A stretch of 64,000 bases of DNA, taken from assembly GCA_948144175.1 (NCBI GenBank), contig CANXME010002490.1, positions 141,001 through 205,000 of the forward strand, in the 5' to 3' direction. Below, piece by piece: positions 26,111 to 36,370 of the stretch; within the stretch, counting starts at the first letter, position 1, and every line of letters begins with the position of its first letter. Origin of the DNA: Closterium sp. NIES-65. Taxonomy: Eukaryota > Streptophyta > Zygnematophyceae > Desmidiales > Closteriaceae. The notes beneath the pieces are model-generated. The model was not told where the DNA came from, searched no databases, and was given only the letters and a program-made list of their open reading frames with translations. The position numbers and the translations under genes were made by a program.

Positions 26111-27899
26111 GGGGTGATGGAAAGCGGGAGAATGGGGCGGGGTGATGGAAAGCGGGAGAATGGGGCGGGGTGATGGAAAGCGGGAGAATGGGGCGGGGTG
26201 ATGGAAATCGGGAAAATGGGGCGGGGTGATGGAAAGCGAGAGAATGGGGCGGGGTGATGGAAAGAGGGAGAATGGGGCGGGGTGATGGATGGCGGGAGAA
26301 TGGGGCGGGGTGATGGAAAGGGGGAGAACTGGGCAGGGTGATGGAAAGATGGGGAATGGGGCGGGGTGATGGAAGGCGGGAGAACGGGGCGGGGTGATGG
26401 ATAGAGGGAGAATGGGGCGGGGAGATAGAAAGCAGGAGAATGGGGCGGGGTGATGGAAAGAGGGAGAATGGGTAGGGGTGATGGAAAGAGTGAGAATGGG
26501 GCAGGGTGATGGAAAGTGGGAGAATGGGGCGGGGTGATGGAAAGCAGGAGAATGGGGCGGGGTGATGGAAATCGGAAGAATGGGGCGGGGTGATGGAAAG
26601 CGGGGGAATGGGGCGGGGTGATGGAAATCGGGAGAATGGGGCGGGGTGATGGAAAACGGGAGAATAAGGCGGGGTGATGGATAGAGGGAGAATGGGGCGG
26701 GGTGTCGGAAAGTGGGAGAATGGGGCGGGGTGATGGAAAGAGGGAGATTGGGGCAGGGTGATGGAAAGCGTGAGAATGGGGCGGGGTGATGGAAAGAGGG
26801 AGAATGGGGCGGGGTGATGGAAGGCGGGAGAATGGGGCGGGGTGATGGAAAGCGGGAGAATTGGGCGGGGTGATGGAAAGCGGGAGAATGGGGCGGGGTG
26901 ATGAAAGCCGGGAGAATGGGGCGGGGTGATGGAAAGAGGGAGAATGGGGCGGGGTGATGGAAAGAGGGAGAATGGGGTGGGGTGATGGAAAGCGGGAGAA
27001 TGGGGCGGGGTGATGGAAAGCGGGAGAATGGGGCGGGGTGATGGAAAGAGGGAGAACGGGGCGGGGTGATGGAAAGCGGGAGAATTGGGCGGGGTGATGG
27101 AAAGCGGGAGGAATGGGGCAGGTGATGAAAGGCGGGAGAATGGGGCGGGGTGATGGAAAGAGGGAGAATGAGGCGGGGTGATGGAAAGCGGGAAACGGGG
27201 CGGGGAGATGAAAAGAGGGAGAATGGGACGAGGTGATGGAAACAGGGAGAATGGGGCGGGGTGATGGAAAGCGGGAGAATGGGGCGGGGTGATGGAAAGC
27301 GGGAGAATGGGGCGGGGTGATGGAAAGCGGGAGAATGGGGCGGGGTGATCGAAAGCGGGAGAATGGGGCGGGGTGATGGAAAGCGGGAGAATGGGGCGGG
27401 GTGATGGAAAATGGGAGAATGGGGTGGGCTGATGGAAAGCGGGAGAATACGGCAGGGTGATTGAAGGAGGGAGAATGGGGCGGGGTGATGGAAGGAGGGA
27501 GAATGGGGCGGGTGATGGAAGGAGGGAGAATGAGGCGGGGATATGGAAAGCGGGAGAATGGGGCGGGGTGATGGAAAGCGGGAGAATGGGGCGGGGTGAT
27601 GGAAGGAGGGAGAATGGGGCGGGGTGATGGAATGCAGGAGATTGGGGCATGGTGATGGAAAGCGTGAGAATGGGGCGGGGTGATAGAAAGCGGGAAAATA
27701 AGGCGGGGTGATGGAAAGTGGGAGAATGGGGCTGGGTGATGGAAAGCAGGAGAATGGGGCGGGGTGATGGAAAGCGGGAGAATGGGGCGGGGTGATGGAA
27801 GGAGGGAGAATGAGGCGGAGTGATGGAAGGAGGGAGAATGGGGCGGGGTGATGGAAAGCAGGAGAATGGGGCGGGGTGATGGAAGGAGGTAGAATGAGG

Positions 27900-30300
27900 C
27901 GGGGTGATGGAAGGAGAAGAATGGGGCGGGGTGATGGAAAGAAGGAGAATGGGGCGGGGTGATGGAAAGCGGGAGAATGGGGCGGAGTGATGGAAAGTGG
28001 GAGAATGGGGCGGGGTGATGGAAAGCGGGAGAATGGGGCGTGGTGATGGAAAGCGGGAGAATGGGGCGGGGTGATGGGAGAAAGGGGCGGGATGATGGAA
28101 AGCGGGAGAATGGGGCGGGGTGATGGAAAGCGGGAGAATGGGGCGGTGTGATGGAAAGCGGGTGAATGGGGTGGGCTGATGGAAAGCGGGAGAATGGGGC
28201 GGGGTGATGGAAGGAGGGAGAATGGGGCGGGATGATGGAAAGCGGGAGAATGGGGCGGGGTGATGGAAAGTGGGAGAATGGGGCGGGTGATGAAAAGCGG
28301 GAGAATGGGGCGGGGTGGTGGAAAGCGGGAGCATGGGGCGGGGTGATGGAAGGAGGTAGAATGAGGCGGGGTGATGAAAGGAGGGAGAATGGGGCGGGGT
28401 GATGGAAAGCGGGAGAATGGGGCGGGGTGATGGAAGGAGGGAGAATGGGGCGTGGTGATGGAAAGCGGGAGAATGGGGCGGGGTGATGGAAAGCAGGAGA
28501 ATGGGGCGGGGTGATGGAAAGCGGGAGAATGGGGCGGGGTGATGGAAAGCGGGAGAATGGGGCGGGGTGATGGAAAGCGGGAGAATGGGGCGGAGTGGTG
28601 GAAAGCGGGAGAATGGGGCGGGGTGATGGAAAGCCGGAGAATGGGGCGGGGTGATCGAAAGCGGGAGAATGGGGCGGGGTGATGGAAAGCGGGAGAATGG
28701 GGCGGGGTGATGGAAAGTGGTAGAATGGGGTGGGCTGATGGAAAGCGGGAGAATGGGGCGGGGTGATGGAAGGAGGGAGAATGGGGCGGGGTGATGGAAG
28801 GAGAGAGAATGGGGCGGGTGATGGAAGGAGGGAGAATGAGGAGGGGTTCTGGAAAGCGGGAGAATGGGGCGGGGTGATGGAAAGCGGGAGAATGGGGCGG
28901 GGTGATGGAAGGAGGGAGAATGGGGCGGGGTGATGGAAAGCGGGAGATTGGGGCATGGTGATGGAAAGCTTGAGAATGGGGCGGGGTGATAGAAAGCGGG
29001 AAAATAAGGCGGGGTGATGGAAAGTGGGAGAATGGGGCTGGGCGATGGAAAGCGGGAGAATGGGGCGGGGTGATGGAAAGCGGGAGAATGGGGAGGGGTG
29101 ATGGAGGGAGGGAGAATGAGGCTGAGTGATGGAAGGAGGGAGAATGGGGCGGGGTGATGGAAAGCAGGAGAATGGGGCGGGGTGATGGAAAGCGGGAGAA
29201 TGAAGCAGAGTGATGGAAAGCGGGAGAATGGAGTGGGGTGATGGAACGCAGGAGAATGGGGCGGGTGATGGAAAGCGGGTGAATGGGGCGGGGTGATGGA
29301 AAGCAGGAGAATGGGGCGGGGTGATGGAAAGCAGAAGAATAGAGCGGGGTGATGGAAAGTGGGAGATAAGGCGAGGTGATGGAAAGCGGGAGAATGGGGC
29401 GGGTAATGGAAAGCGGGAGAATGGGGCGGGGTGATAGAAGGAGGGAGAATGGGGAGGGGTGATGGAAAGCGGGTGAATAGGGCGGGGTGATGGAAATCGG
29501 GAGAATGGGGCGGGGTGATGGAAAGCGGGAGAAGGGGGCGGGGTGATGGAAAGCGGGTGAATAGGGCAGGGTCATGGAAAGGGGGAGAATGGGGCGGGGT
29601 GATGGAAAGCGGGAGAATGGGGCGGGGTGATGGAAGGAGGGAGAATGGGGCGGGGCGATAGAAAGCGGGAGAATGGGGCGGGGTGATGGAAAGCAGGAGA
29701 ATGGAGCGGGGTGATGGAAAGCGGGAGTATGGGGCGGGGAGATGGAAAGCAGGAGAATAGGCTGAAGTGATGGAAAGTGGGAGAATGGGGCGGGGTGATG
29801 GAAAGCGGGACAATGGGGCGGGGTGATCGAAAGCGGGAGAATGGGGCGGGGTGATGGAAAGCGAGAGAATGGGGTGGGGTGATTGAAAGCGGGAGAATGG
29901 GGTGGGGTGATGGAATTCGGGAGAATGGGGCGGGGTGATGGAAGGAGGGAGAGGTAATGGAAAGCGGGGGAATGGGGCGGGATGATGGGAAGCGGGAGAA
30001 TGAGGCGGGGTGATGGAAGGAAGGAGAATGGGGCGGGGTGATGGAAAGCGGGAGAATGGGGCGGGGTGATGAAAAGCGGGAGAATGGGGCGGAGTGATGG
30101 AAAGCGGGAGAATGGGGCGGGGTGATGGAAAGCGGGAGAATGGGGCGAGGTGATGGAAAACGGGAGAATGGGGTGCGGTGTTTGAAAGCGGGAGAATGAA
30201 GCGGAGTGATGGAAAGCGGGAGAATGGAGTGGGGTGATGGAAAGCAGGAGAATGGGGCGGATGATGGAAAGCGGGTGAATGGGGCGGGGTGATGGAAAGC
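27900..30300. repeat. Second copy of the segment duplicated about 7 kb apart
   Basis: This is the downstream partner of the interval near 20.9-23.3 kb. It shares the markers at 28071 and 28847 and the truncated monomer near 29948. Scattered substitutions separate the copies, including GGTAATGG for GGTGATGG at the truncated monomer. Confidence 0.65.
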
Positions 30301-30690
30301 AGGAGAATGGGGCGGGGTGATGGAAAGCAGAAGAATAGGGCGGGGTGATGGAAAGCGAGAGAATGGGGTGGGGTGATAGAAAGCGGGAGAATGGGGTGGG
30401 GTGATGGAATTCGGGAGAATGGGGCGGGGTGATGGAAGGAGGGAGAGGTGATGGAAAGCGGGGGAATGGGGCGGGATGATGGGAAGCGGGAGAATGAGGC
30501 GGGGTGATGGAAGGAGGGAGAATGGGGCGGGGTGATGGAAAGCGGGAGAATGGGGCGGGGTGATGGAAAGCGGGAGAATGGGGCGGAGTGATGGAAAGCG
30601 GGAGAATGGGGCGGGGTGATGGAAAGCGGGAGAATGGGGCGGGGTGATGGAAAGCGGGAGAATGGGGCGGGGTGATGAAAAGCGGGAGAA

Positions 30691-30695
30691 TGGGG
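30691..30695. other. Target site duplication, left
   Basis: TGGGG directly precedes the 5' LTR and is repeated directly after the 3' LTR at 37201-37205. Five bases is the usual duplication made by copia integrases. Joining the flanks across one copy restores a normal satellite B monomer, so the insertion site has not been rearranged. Confidence 0.93.
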
Positions 30696-30786
30696 TGTTG
30701 GTGCAACCCTATGGTTTGCACTCGGCTTGTTGTCCGTGTGCGTGCATGTGTGTGTGTCTATGGAATGGTATGAGGGCATGGGATAC

Positions 30787-30796
30787 TATATATTTA
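30787..30796 (+). promoter_or_regulatory. TATA-like element in the 5' LTR
   Basis: TATATATTTA is the only strong AT-rich core-promoter-like string in this part of the LTR, and it is kept in the other LTR at 36462-36471. It would start element transcription inside the LTR. The assignment rests on sequence likeness and position only. Confidence 0.5.
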
Positions 30797-30899
30797 ATGC
30801 TTATAATTGTGTGTGAATGTTGAGTCATGATGTCGAGTGTATGTGTCGAGTCAATAGCGAGTTATCGCTAGACGCGTGTTACGCGGTCGTTTGTGTCTC

Positions 30900-30941
30900 G
30901 CGCGCGGTTTCTATTTTGTCGTGCGCGGTTTCTCTTTTGTC
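30900..30941 (+). repeat. 21-bp tandem duplication in the LTR
   Basis: Two adjacent 21-bp copies that share GCGCGGTTTCT and TTTTGTC, differing at two positions. Both copies are also in the 3' LTR. Duplicated motifs upstream of or within LTR transcripts often act as enhancers, but no factor site is recognised here. Confidence 0.6.
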
Positions 30942-31527
30942 CTGTGTCGAACGTTCGGTGTGTCGCAGGAGTGTGCAGCAGACCCATCAAGAACTCAAGG
31001 ATGAGTTTGTGATGAAGATCCGAGCCTTGGTGTCAATCCACAAGTGATTTCAAAGCTCGCCAAAAGGGTACACCTCAAGATATTGAAGATAGTTACATTA
31101 CTTTGTGTAGTGTAACATTTCACTTGGTGTAGGCCCTAGTGAAGGGTAGTCTCGAGACCCTTCGTGGTTGGGGACAGTGTGGCACTGTTCCACATCACTG
31201 TACCTCGGCTCTTGGGGTTTGTAGGAGCTGGGAGTCATTCCCAACTCGTAACTCTTCCTAACTCTTCCTATCTTGTGTTCTAAGACCATAGTGGCTGCCA
31301 TAGTGCCGTTCGTTCAAACCAACCCTGTGTCGTCAATACTTGGTCAAATCGTGCGATCTAAATTGCCTATTGTAGGCGACAATAAGGCGCTCCAGATCCA
31401 AGTTGAATCAAGTCATTTGAAGTTGTGACCAAAACGCTATGAACGTTTGAAGCCGCTATGCAGAAATCCGACTGTGCACTCTATCTTTCGTTTTAGGCAC
31501 ATTGGAGCCTACTGTGACTATAACAAG

Positions 31528-31540
31528 TGGTATCAGAGCC
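31528..31540 (+). other. Primer binding site (initiator tRNA-Met)
   Basis: TGGTATCAGAGCC lies two bases after the 5' LTR. It is complementary to the 3' end of plant initiator tRNA-Met, the usual primer for minus-strand synthesis in plant copia elements. It also fixes the LTR end at 31525. Confidence 0.95.
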
Positions 31541-31559
31541 CCTCGGAGCAGTTTCGACA

Positions 31560-34541
31560 ATGGCTGGACCTGAGGAAAGGGGTGGCAGAGGTGCTGGTGG
31601 CAGAGGAGAAGCCCAAGCTCAAGGCCAACCCCGTGACTCAGCCATGGCACCCGTGCAACCAAGTGTTGGCCCATCTAGGGATGAGCCTAGAGTGTTTGGC
31701 CTTGACAAGTTCAATGGTGACAACTTTGCTGAGTGGTCCTTCAGAATGGAGAACATATTTGACCACTATGTTCTGCTGGAGGTGATGGAAGGAACGGAGA
31801 AGCGTCCCGAGAACGACCCGGAGAAGAGCCTGTGGGTGCGGAAGAGCGCACAAGGCTACCTCCTACTTGGGCAAGCGTTGGGGAGCAGCCAAATCCGTCA
31901 CATCAAGCCCTTCCAGCATGAGCCAGAGAAGGGACCAAAAGCATGGGCTGCTCTCAAGGGTGTACACGCTCCTGCAACAGCGGCGGTAGCTGTGGTGTTG
32001 GAACGGCAAATGGCGACGTTACGAATTGAAGAGGATGAAGCGGTTGAAGAAGGGGTGCAGAAATTCTTCGACTTGTTGACGCGGCTTGAGGGAGCTGATT
32101 TGAACTATAGTGAGCTCCAAAAGAAGACCAAGTTGCTGGCCCTACTCCCAGAGTCATGGTCCTCGCTCATCATCAACCTTAATCGTGACTTGCCCCGCCT
32201 CTCGCTTGAAGACGTGAAGCGAGCTATCCTTCAAGAGGATTTCCGCCGCCGTGAGTTGGCGAGTGCGGATGGCGCTGGGGCAGCGAGCATCGGCCGTGGA
32301 TATGGTCGAGGAAGAGGCAGAGGACGAGGGGGAGGAAGGTTTGGTGGCAGCAACTTCGGCGGAGGCCGTGGGAGTGGCGGTTACGGCAGCGACGAGAAGA
32401 ACTACGGACGCGGTCGCGGCCGATTCGACGGCGAGTGTCACTATTGCCACAAGAGCGGACACATGTGGCGCGACTGCTACAAACTCCCTGATGGTTGGAC
32501 CCCTGCTCAAGGCCAAGAGGGTAGAGGAGCAGGAGGAGGGAGAGGAAGAGGCCGTGGAGGCCGTGGCGGTCGCGGTGGCGGAGCTGCAAACATGAAGAGC
32601 GGAGACAACGACAAGGACCCGAGCGACGATCGATACCCGGGTCTAGTCTACTTCGTGTCGACGCAAGTACCGGCTGGTCCAGAGAAGGATGAAGGCTTTG
32701 AGGAGCCAGCAGCTGTGGGGAAGGTGACCCTACACCCCCTGGACTATTGGGTGATTGATAGTGGCGCTACCTATAGCATGACACCTCGCCCGGACTTGCT
32801 CACCGAACTCGAGCCGTCACCGGTGAAGCATGTCACATCGGCTTTGGGGCAGCGAGCAGAGGTGAAAGGCATGGGGAAGGCCATGTTCAAGGGTGCTGAT
32901 GGGAAGATGGTGGGCCTCAAGAACGTGCTTTGGGTGCCCAGCCTTGCTGCAAACCTGATTTCCGTGCGGCGGTTGGCAAAGGCCGGCATGGACACTAACT
33001 CGAAGGGAGCCAAGACCTACACCGCAAGGCTTGGCGATGGGATTCTTTGGGACCTTCATGAGGACAGAGATGTCTACAACGAGATGTGGCAGATCCCCGT
33101 GGTCCCAATGCCTAAGGAGAGGCAAGTGGCAGCAAGCGTCAGCACTAAAGGTAGAGCGGTTGGTAGCGGCGATTGCGCGGACGGTCGCGCTAAGGAGAAG
33201 GAGTCCAAGAAGTGCAATCTTGGAGGGACCAGCAAGTTCAGTGAACCTAAGGAGAGTGGTGCAGCAACCAAGGAGCAGCAAAACGGTGAGGAGAACCCCG
33301 AGGCAACAGCGGAGGAGGACTACGGAGAGAGTATGTGGGGCGCTATTGCGAGCGCGGCATTCTCCAATCCAACTTCGGCTACGGGGGAGTGTGATTGGCT
33401 CACCTTGCATCGGCGCATGGGGCATGTGGCCCTGCCCATCTTGCAGCAGCTAGTGAAGAATGAGATGGTTGCTGGCATACGTGTGAAGGGGGAGCCCGAT
33501 GAGGTACTTGGCTGCCCGACGTGCATGCAAGCCAAGTTCACCCGTTTCCCATTCTCTAGTTCGGAGGCAACGGCTAAGGCACCACTTGATGAGGTGGTGA
33601 TGGACGTGGTGGGCCCCCTGAAGCTTGGAGCTGCTGGAGCTGAGTACTTCCTCACTTTTGTTGACGTCTACACCCGTATGACTTGGGTGTACGTGCTGGC
33701 CAAGAAGAGCGACGTGGCTGAAACGTTGAAGGCGGATTGGTTCCCGATGGTGGAGCGGCAACAAGACCGTCTAGTCAAGTCAATCCGCACCGATCGAGGG
33801 GGAGAGTTCCTGAGCAAGGAGTTTGGGTTGTGGCTGAAGAAGAATGGTATTCGACACTCCCTCACCATGCCATACTCCCCTGCAATGAATGGCATCGCTA
33901 AGCGAGCGAACCGCACAATCACGGAGGCGGCACGCGGGTTGCTCATTGAAGCCGGGCTACCCGACTATTTCTGGCCTGATGCGGTGCGGAGCGCATGTGT
34001 GGCCAAGAACAGAGCCTTGACTCATGTGGGAGCAGACAAATGGGTGCCCTATGTGGAGTGGCTAGGAAGGAAGCCAAAGGTGGATATGCTTCGGGTGTTC
34101 GGGTGCATGTGCATGGCGCTTGTGCCTAAGCATCTTCGGCACAACAAGCTTGGTGCCAAGGCGGTGTGGGCCGTGCACTTGGGCATGGCTCAAAACAGCA
34201 AGGGATGGCTTCTTTGGGACCCATTCACCAAGAAGTTCTTGGTGAGAAGGGACTGCAAGTTCATGGAGAACTTCATGTACAAGGATTGGAAGGCGGAGAA
34301 TGAGGCGAAGATAGGCGTGCGGTTTGGGGAGGTGAAGAGTTCCGGTTTGGAGCATGTGGAGCTGCCTTTGGAGCTGAGCAGCGGCAGCACAACCACGAGG
34401 CAATCCTCCCTTGTGAAAGGGGGAGAGGAGGCCACTGATGCAGAGGAAGAAGAGGAGGAGGTGCAGCAAGTGAGTGAGCGTGCACCGTCACTCCCTTCCT
34501 GTACCACGAGTGCTCCACGGAATCGAGCCACACCGCAGTAA
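31560..34541 (+). CDS. Copia gag, protease and integrase (5' part of gag-pol, ends at premature stop)
   Basis: A 993-residue product from the ATG at 31560 (context ACAATGG), chosen over an upstream GTG that overlaps the primer site. Gag is about residues 40-310, with a UBN2-like core (FNGDNFAEW near 51-59), an RGG-rich stretch (about 245-289) and a CCHC zinc knuckle at C293, C296, H301 and C306 (nt 32436-32477), followed by a second RGG tract. The protease has DSGAT with D400 (nt 32757). The integrase has an HHCC zinc site (H617, H622, C652, C655), then D682 (nt 33603) and D745 (nt 33792). The third triad position, 35 residues on, is K781 (AAG at 33900) instead of Glu. An acidic run (near 960) precedes the TAA at 34539. 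The same frame continues beyond the stop, so the natural product was one longer polyprotein. Confidence 0.93.
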   Translation: MAGPEERGGRGAGGRGEAQAQGQPRDSAMAPVQPSVGPSRDEPRVFGLDKFNGDNFAEWSFRMENIFDHYVLLEVMEGTEKRPENDPEKSLWVRKSAQGYLLLGQALGSSQIRHIKPFQHEPEKGPKAWAALKGVHAPATAAVAVVLERQMATLRIEEDEAVEEGVQKFFDLLTRLEGADLNYSELQKKTKLLALLPESWSSLIINLNRDLPRLSLEDVKRAILQEDFRRRELASADGAGAASIGRGYGRGRGRGRGGGRFGGSNFGGGRGSGGYGSDEKNYGRGRGRFDGECHYCHKSGHMWRDCYKLPDGWTPAQGQEGRGAGGGRGRGRGGRGGRGGGAANMKSGDNDKDPSDDRYPGLVYFVSTQVPAGPEKDEGFEEPAAVGKVTLHPLDYWVIDSGATYSMTPRPDLLTELEPSPVKHVTSALGQRAEVKGMGKAMFKGADGKMVGLKNVLWVPSLAANLISVRRLAKAGMDTNSKGAKTYTARLGDGILWDLHEDRDVYNEMWQIPVVPMPKERQVAASVSTKGRAVGSGDCADGRAKEKESKKCNLGGTSKFSEPKESGAATKEQQNGEENPEATAEEDYGESMWGAIASAAFSNPTSATGECDWLTLHRRMGHVALPILQQLVKNEMVAGIRVKGEPDEVLGCPTCMQAKFTRFPFSSSEATAKAPLDEVVMDVVGPLKLGAAGAEYFLTFVDVYTRMTWVYVLAKKSDVAETLKADWFPMVERQQDRLVKSIRTDRGGEFLSKEFGLWLKKNGIRHSLTMPYSPAMNGIAKRANRTITEAARGLLIEAGLPDYFWPDAVRSACVAKNRALTHVGADKWVPYVEWLGRKPKVDMLRVFGCMCMALVPKHLRHNKLGAKAVWAVHLGMAQNSKGWLLWDPFTKKFLVRRDCKFMENFMYKDWKAENEAKIGVRFGEVKSSGLEHVELPLELSSGSTTTRQSSLVKGGEEATDAEEEEEEVQQVSERAPSLPSCTTSAPRNRATPQ
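34539..34541 (+). other. In-frame TAA between integrase and reverse transcriptase
   Basis: The stop lies in the linker after the integrase C-terminal region, in context CAG TAA CGC. Both sides are open in the same frame and no indel is needed to explain it. A C-to-T change of a CAA codon is one simple origin. I see no recognised readthrough signal. Confidence 0.9.
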
Positions 34542-36329
34542 CGCCAAGGCCTTCAAGTCGCTGCAGCTGAGGAGGAAGGAAGGGGGAAGAGGAGAGTTCA
34601 ACCCCCTAATAGGCTGACCTATGATGCACTTGGAAAGCAAGGCAAGACAGCCCTGGCCGGAGCGGCAATGATGGTCGGAGACGATGAGGAGAGTGACTAC
34701 GAGGAGTGTGCCTTCGCGTTCTTCTCTCCGGTGGAGATGCCGGGAGAACCAGCAACTCTCAAGGAGGCTTTGGAGAGTAGTGATGCTGAGGAGTGGAAGA
34801 AGGCTTTGGAGAGTGAGCTGAAGAGCATCGAGGAGAATGACACGTTTGAATTGGTGGAGCTACCGGAGGGGCGTACGGCGATAACGTCCAAGTGGCTCTT
34901 CAAAATCAAGTCGGATGCCGACGGCAAGATCGAGCGTTACAAGTCTAGGCTTGTAGCCAAGGGGTACCAGCAGAAGGAGAAGGTGGACTTCAAGGAGCTG
35001 TTTGCCCCTGTGGTGAAGCCGACGACGCTGCGAACCCTATTCGCGGGAGCCGCCATCAAAGGATGGGTGGTGAAGCAAATGGACATTGTGACGGCATTCC
35101 TTAACGGCATCCTTGAGGAGGAGATTTTTATGGCACAGCCAGAGGGGTTTGATGATGGTAGTGGCAGAGTGTGGAAGCTGAAGAAGGCCCTCTATGGGCT
35201 GAAGCAGGCCCCTAGGCAATGGTACATGAAGCTGCGCGAAGTGTTGGAGGAGATCGGCTTCACTCCCTCAACGGCCGATCACTCCTTGTTCATGCTTGGC
35301 GAGGGGGAGCAGAGGAGCTTCATGGTGGTTTATGTGGATGACATTCTCATATTCTCACCCTCCTCTGACCTTCTGAAGGAGGTGATGCTGAAGCTGCATG
35401 ACAAGTTCAAGTGCAAGTCCCTTGGTGACGTGAACTTCTACCTTGGGCTCCACATCGAACGAGACGTGGAGAAGCGGAGCATGCGAGTGCACCAACGGAA
35501 GTACCTGGAGGCGTTGGCTGCCAACTTTGGCCAGAGTGAAGGTCATGTGGCTACTCCCTTTCCCTCTGGGTTCAAGTGTGTGAAGGGGCCAGAGGAGGAG
35601 AGCGTTGGAGAAGAGGAGAGGCGCCGATTTCACTCGTTGGTGGGCAGCCTCATGTATGCGGCGGTAAACACCCGACCGGACGTCGCGTTTGCTACCGGGC
35701 AGCTGGCTAGGGTTGTGCAATGCCCTAATGAGGAGCAGGTAGCAGCTGGAATGAGGGTGTCCAAGTATCTTGGCCAAACAGCGACCGTTGGGCTGCAATA
35801 CTCGGCGGCGGCACAAAGGCGCCAAAAGGGCGCGGATGGTGTTGAACCCGGGCGTTTGTTCCTCACCGCCTACTCGGATGCTTCATATGCATCAGAACCA
35901 GAGGACATGACAAGTGTGGGAGGCTTCATATGTTGTGTTGGTGGAGGCCCAACTGCTTGGGAGAGCAAGAAGCAGGTGGACCAAGCTTTGAGCTCGGTGG
36001 AGTCCGAATACATGGCACTCTTCCGTGCCGTACGGGAGATTGTGTGGCAGCGGCGTTTGTTGGCTGAATTGGGGGAGGAGCAGCAAGGACCTACCCCACT
36101 GTATTGTGACAGCCAGGGTGCCATTGCTCTTGCTAAGAACCCTGTGTTGCATGGACTCACGAAGCACATGAGGGTGAAGTGGCATTGGACGAGGAGCATG
36201 GTAACCGCGGGTGAAGTTGAGTTGCGCTACGTGAAGACCACGGGGCAGCCGGCTGACATGATGACCAAGAGGCTGGTGGAGCAGCAGCATTGGAAGTGTT
36301 GCAAGCTGGCTGGGATGGCTCTGAACTAA
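34542..36329 (+). pseudogene. Copia reverse transcriptase and RNase H (3' part of gag-pol, cut off by TAA)
   Basis: This segment is in the same frame as the upstream part and opens directly after the TAA, giving 595 codons to the TAA at 36327. The first in-frame ATG is at 34665, followed by another at 34668. The reverse transcriptase has QMDIVTAFLNG (Asp at nt 35082) and the catalytic YVDD at nt 35331-35342. RNase H keeps its acidic residues: Asp at 35877 in YSDASYA, Glu at 36006 in ESEYMA, Asp at 36108 in YCDSQGA, and Asp at 36255 near the end (QPADMMTKRL). No frameshift is seen. It could be made only by reading through the stop or by internal initiation; a decayed gene is the simpler view. 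Confidence 0.93.
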
Positions 36330-36359
36330 CAGAGCAACACATCCTAAGGCCAACAATCT
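36330..36359 (+). other. Short untranslated spacer before the polypurine tract
   Basis: Thirty bases between the gag-pol stop and the polypurine tract. No coding or structural feature is seen. Confidence 0.6.
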
Positions 36360-36368
36360 GAGGGGGAG
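36360..36368 (+). other. Polypurine tract
   Basis: GAGGGGGAG followed by TT, directly before the 3' LTR. It is the expected RNase H-resistant primer for plus-strand synthesis and fixes the LTR start at 36371. Confidence 0.92.
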
Positions 36369-36370
36369 TT

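Larger units (their letters stand above)
14792..30695 (+). repeat. Satellite B: 28-bp tandem array, left block
   Basis: About 570 copies of a 28-bp monomer whose + strand consensus is GATGGAAAGCGGGAGAAT followed by GGGGCGGGGT. Common variants replace AAAGCGGG with AAGGAGGG, AAAGAGGG, AAAGCAGG or AAATCGGG. The AAGGAGGG form is abundant in this block. The - strand monomer has no stop in any of its three frames and 28 is not a multiple of three, so one - strand frame passes through all three phases and stays open for kilobases with a 28-residue Pro/Ser/His/Phe-rich period. On the + strand the TGATGG in each monomer gives a stop about every 84 bases. The block is interrupted at 30695 by the copia element. 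Confidence 0.97.
30696..31525 (+). repeat. 5' long terminal repeat (830 bp)
   Basis: It begins TGTTGG and ends TATAACA, and is matched over its full length by 36371-37200. It should hold the promoter and the repeated R region. A TATA-like string lies about 90 bp in, a tandem 21-bp duplication lies at 30900-30941, a hairpin TAGCGA-4-TCGCTA at 30855-30870, and a direct 10-bp repeat ACTCTTCCTA x2 at 31251-31270. TGTAA at 31111-31115 resembles the green algal polyadenylation signal, but this is weak evidence. Small reading frames inside are copied in both LTRs and need not code. Confidence 0.96.

Noticed and set aside
19902..30779. Open reading frame of about 3625 codons on the - strand, and others of about 1000-2500 codons nearby
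   Set aside because: Same cause. Its first codons lie in the 5' LTR in reverse, so it cannot predate the insertion as a gene.
30817..31047. 76-codon frame in the 5' LTR, also in the 3' LTR at 36492-36722
   Set aside because: Kept in both copies only because LTRs are copied together. It has amino acid changes between the copies and no recognised domain.
31447..31785. 112-codon + strand frame spanning the LTR end and gag start
   Set aside because: It is out of frame with gag, which has the family motifs, and it crosses the primer binding site.
31781..31793. GGTGATGGAAGGA inside gag matches a satellite B monomer variant
   Set aside because: It encodes the gag reading EVMEGT in frame and is a short purine-rich match. 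Chance is enough, and no further monomer follows.
32154..32589. - strand frames opposite gag, and others opposite integrase and RT
   Set aside because: Shadows of the GC-rich + strand gag-pol frame. No start context or domain supports them.
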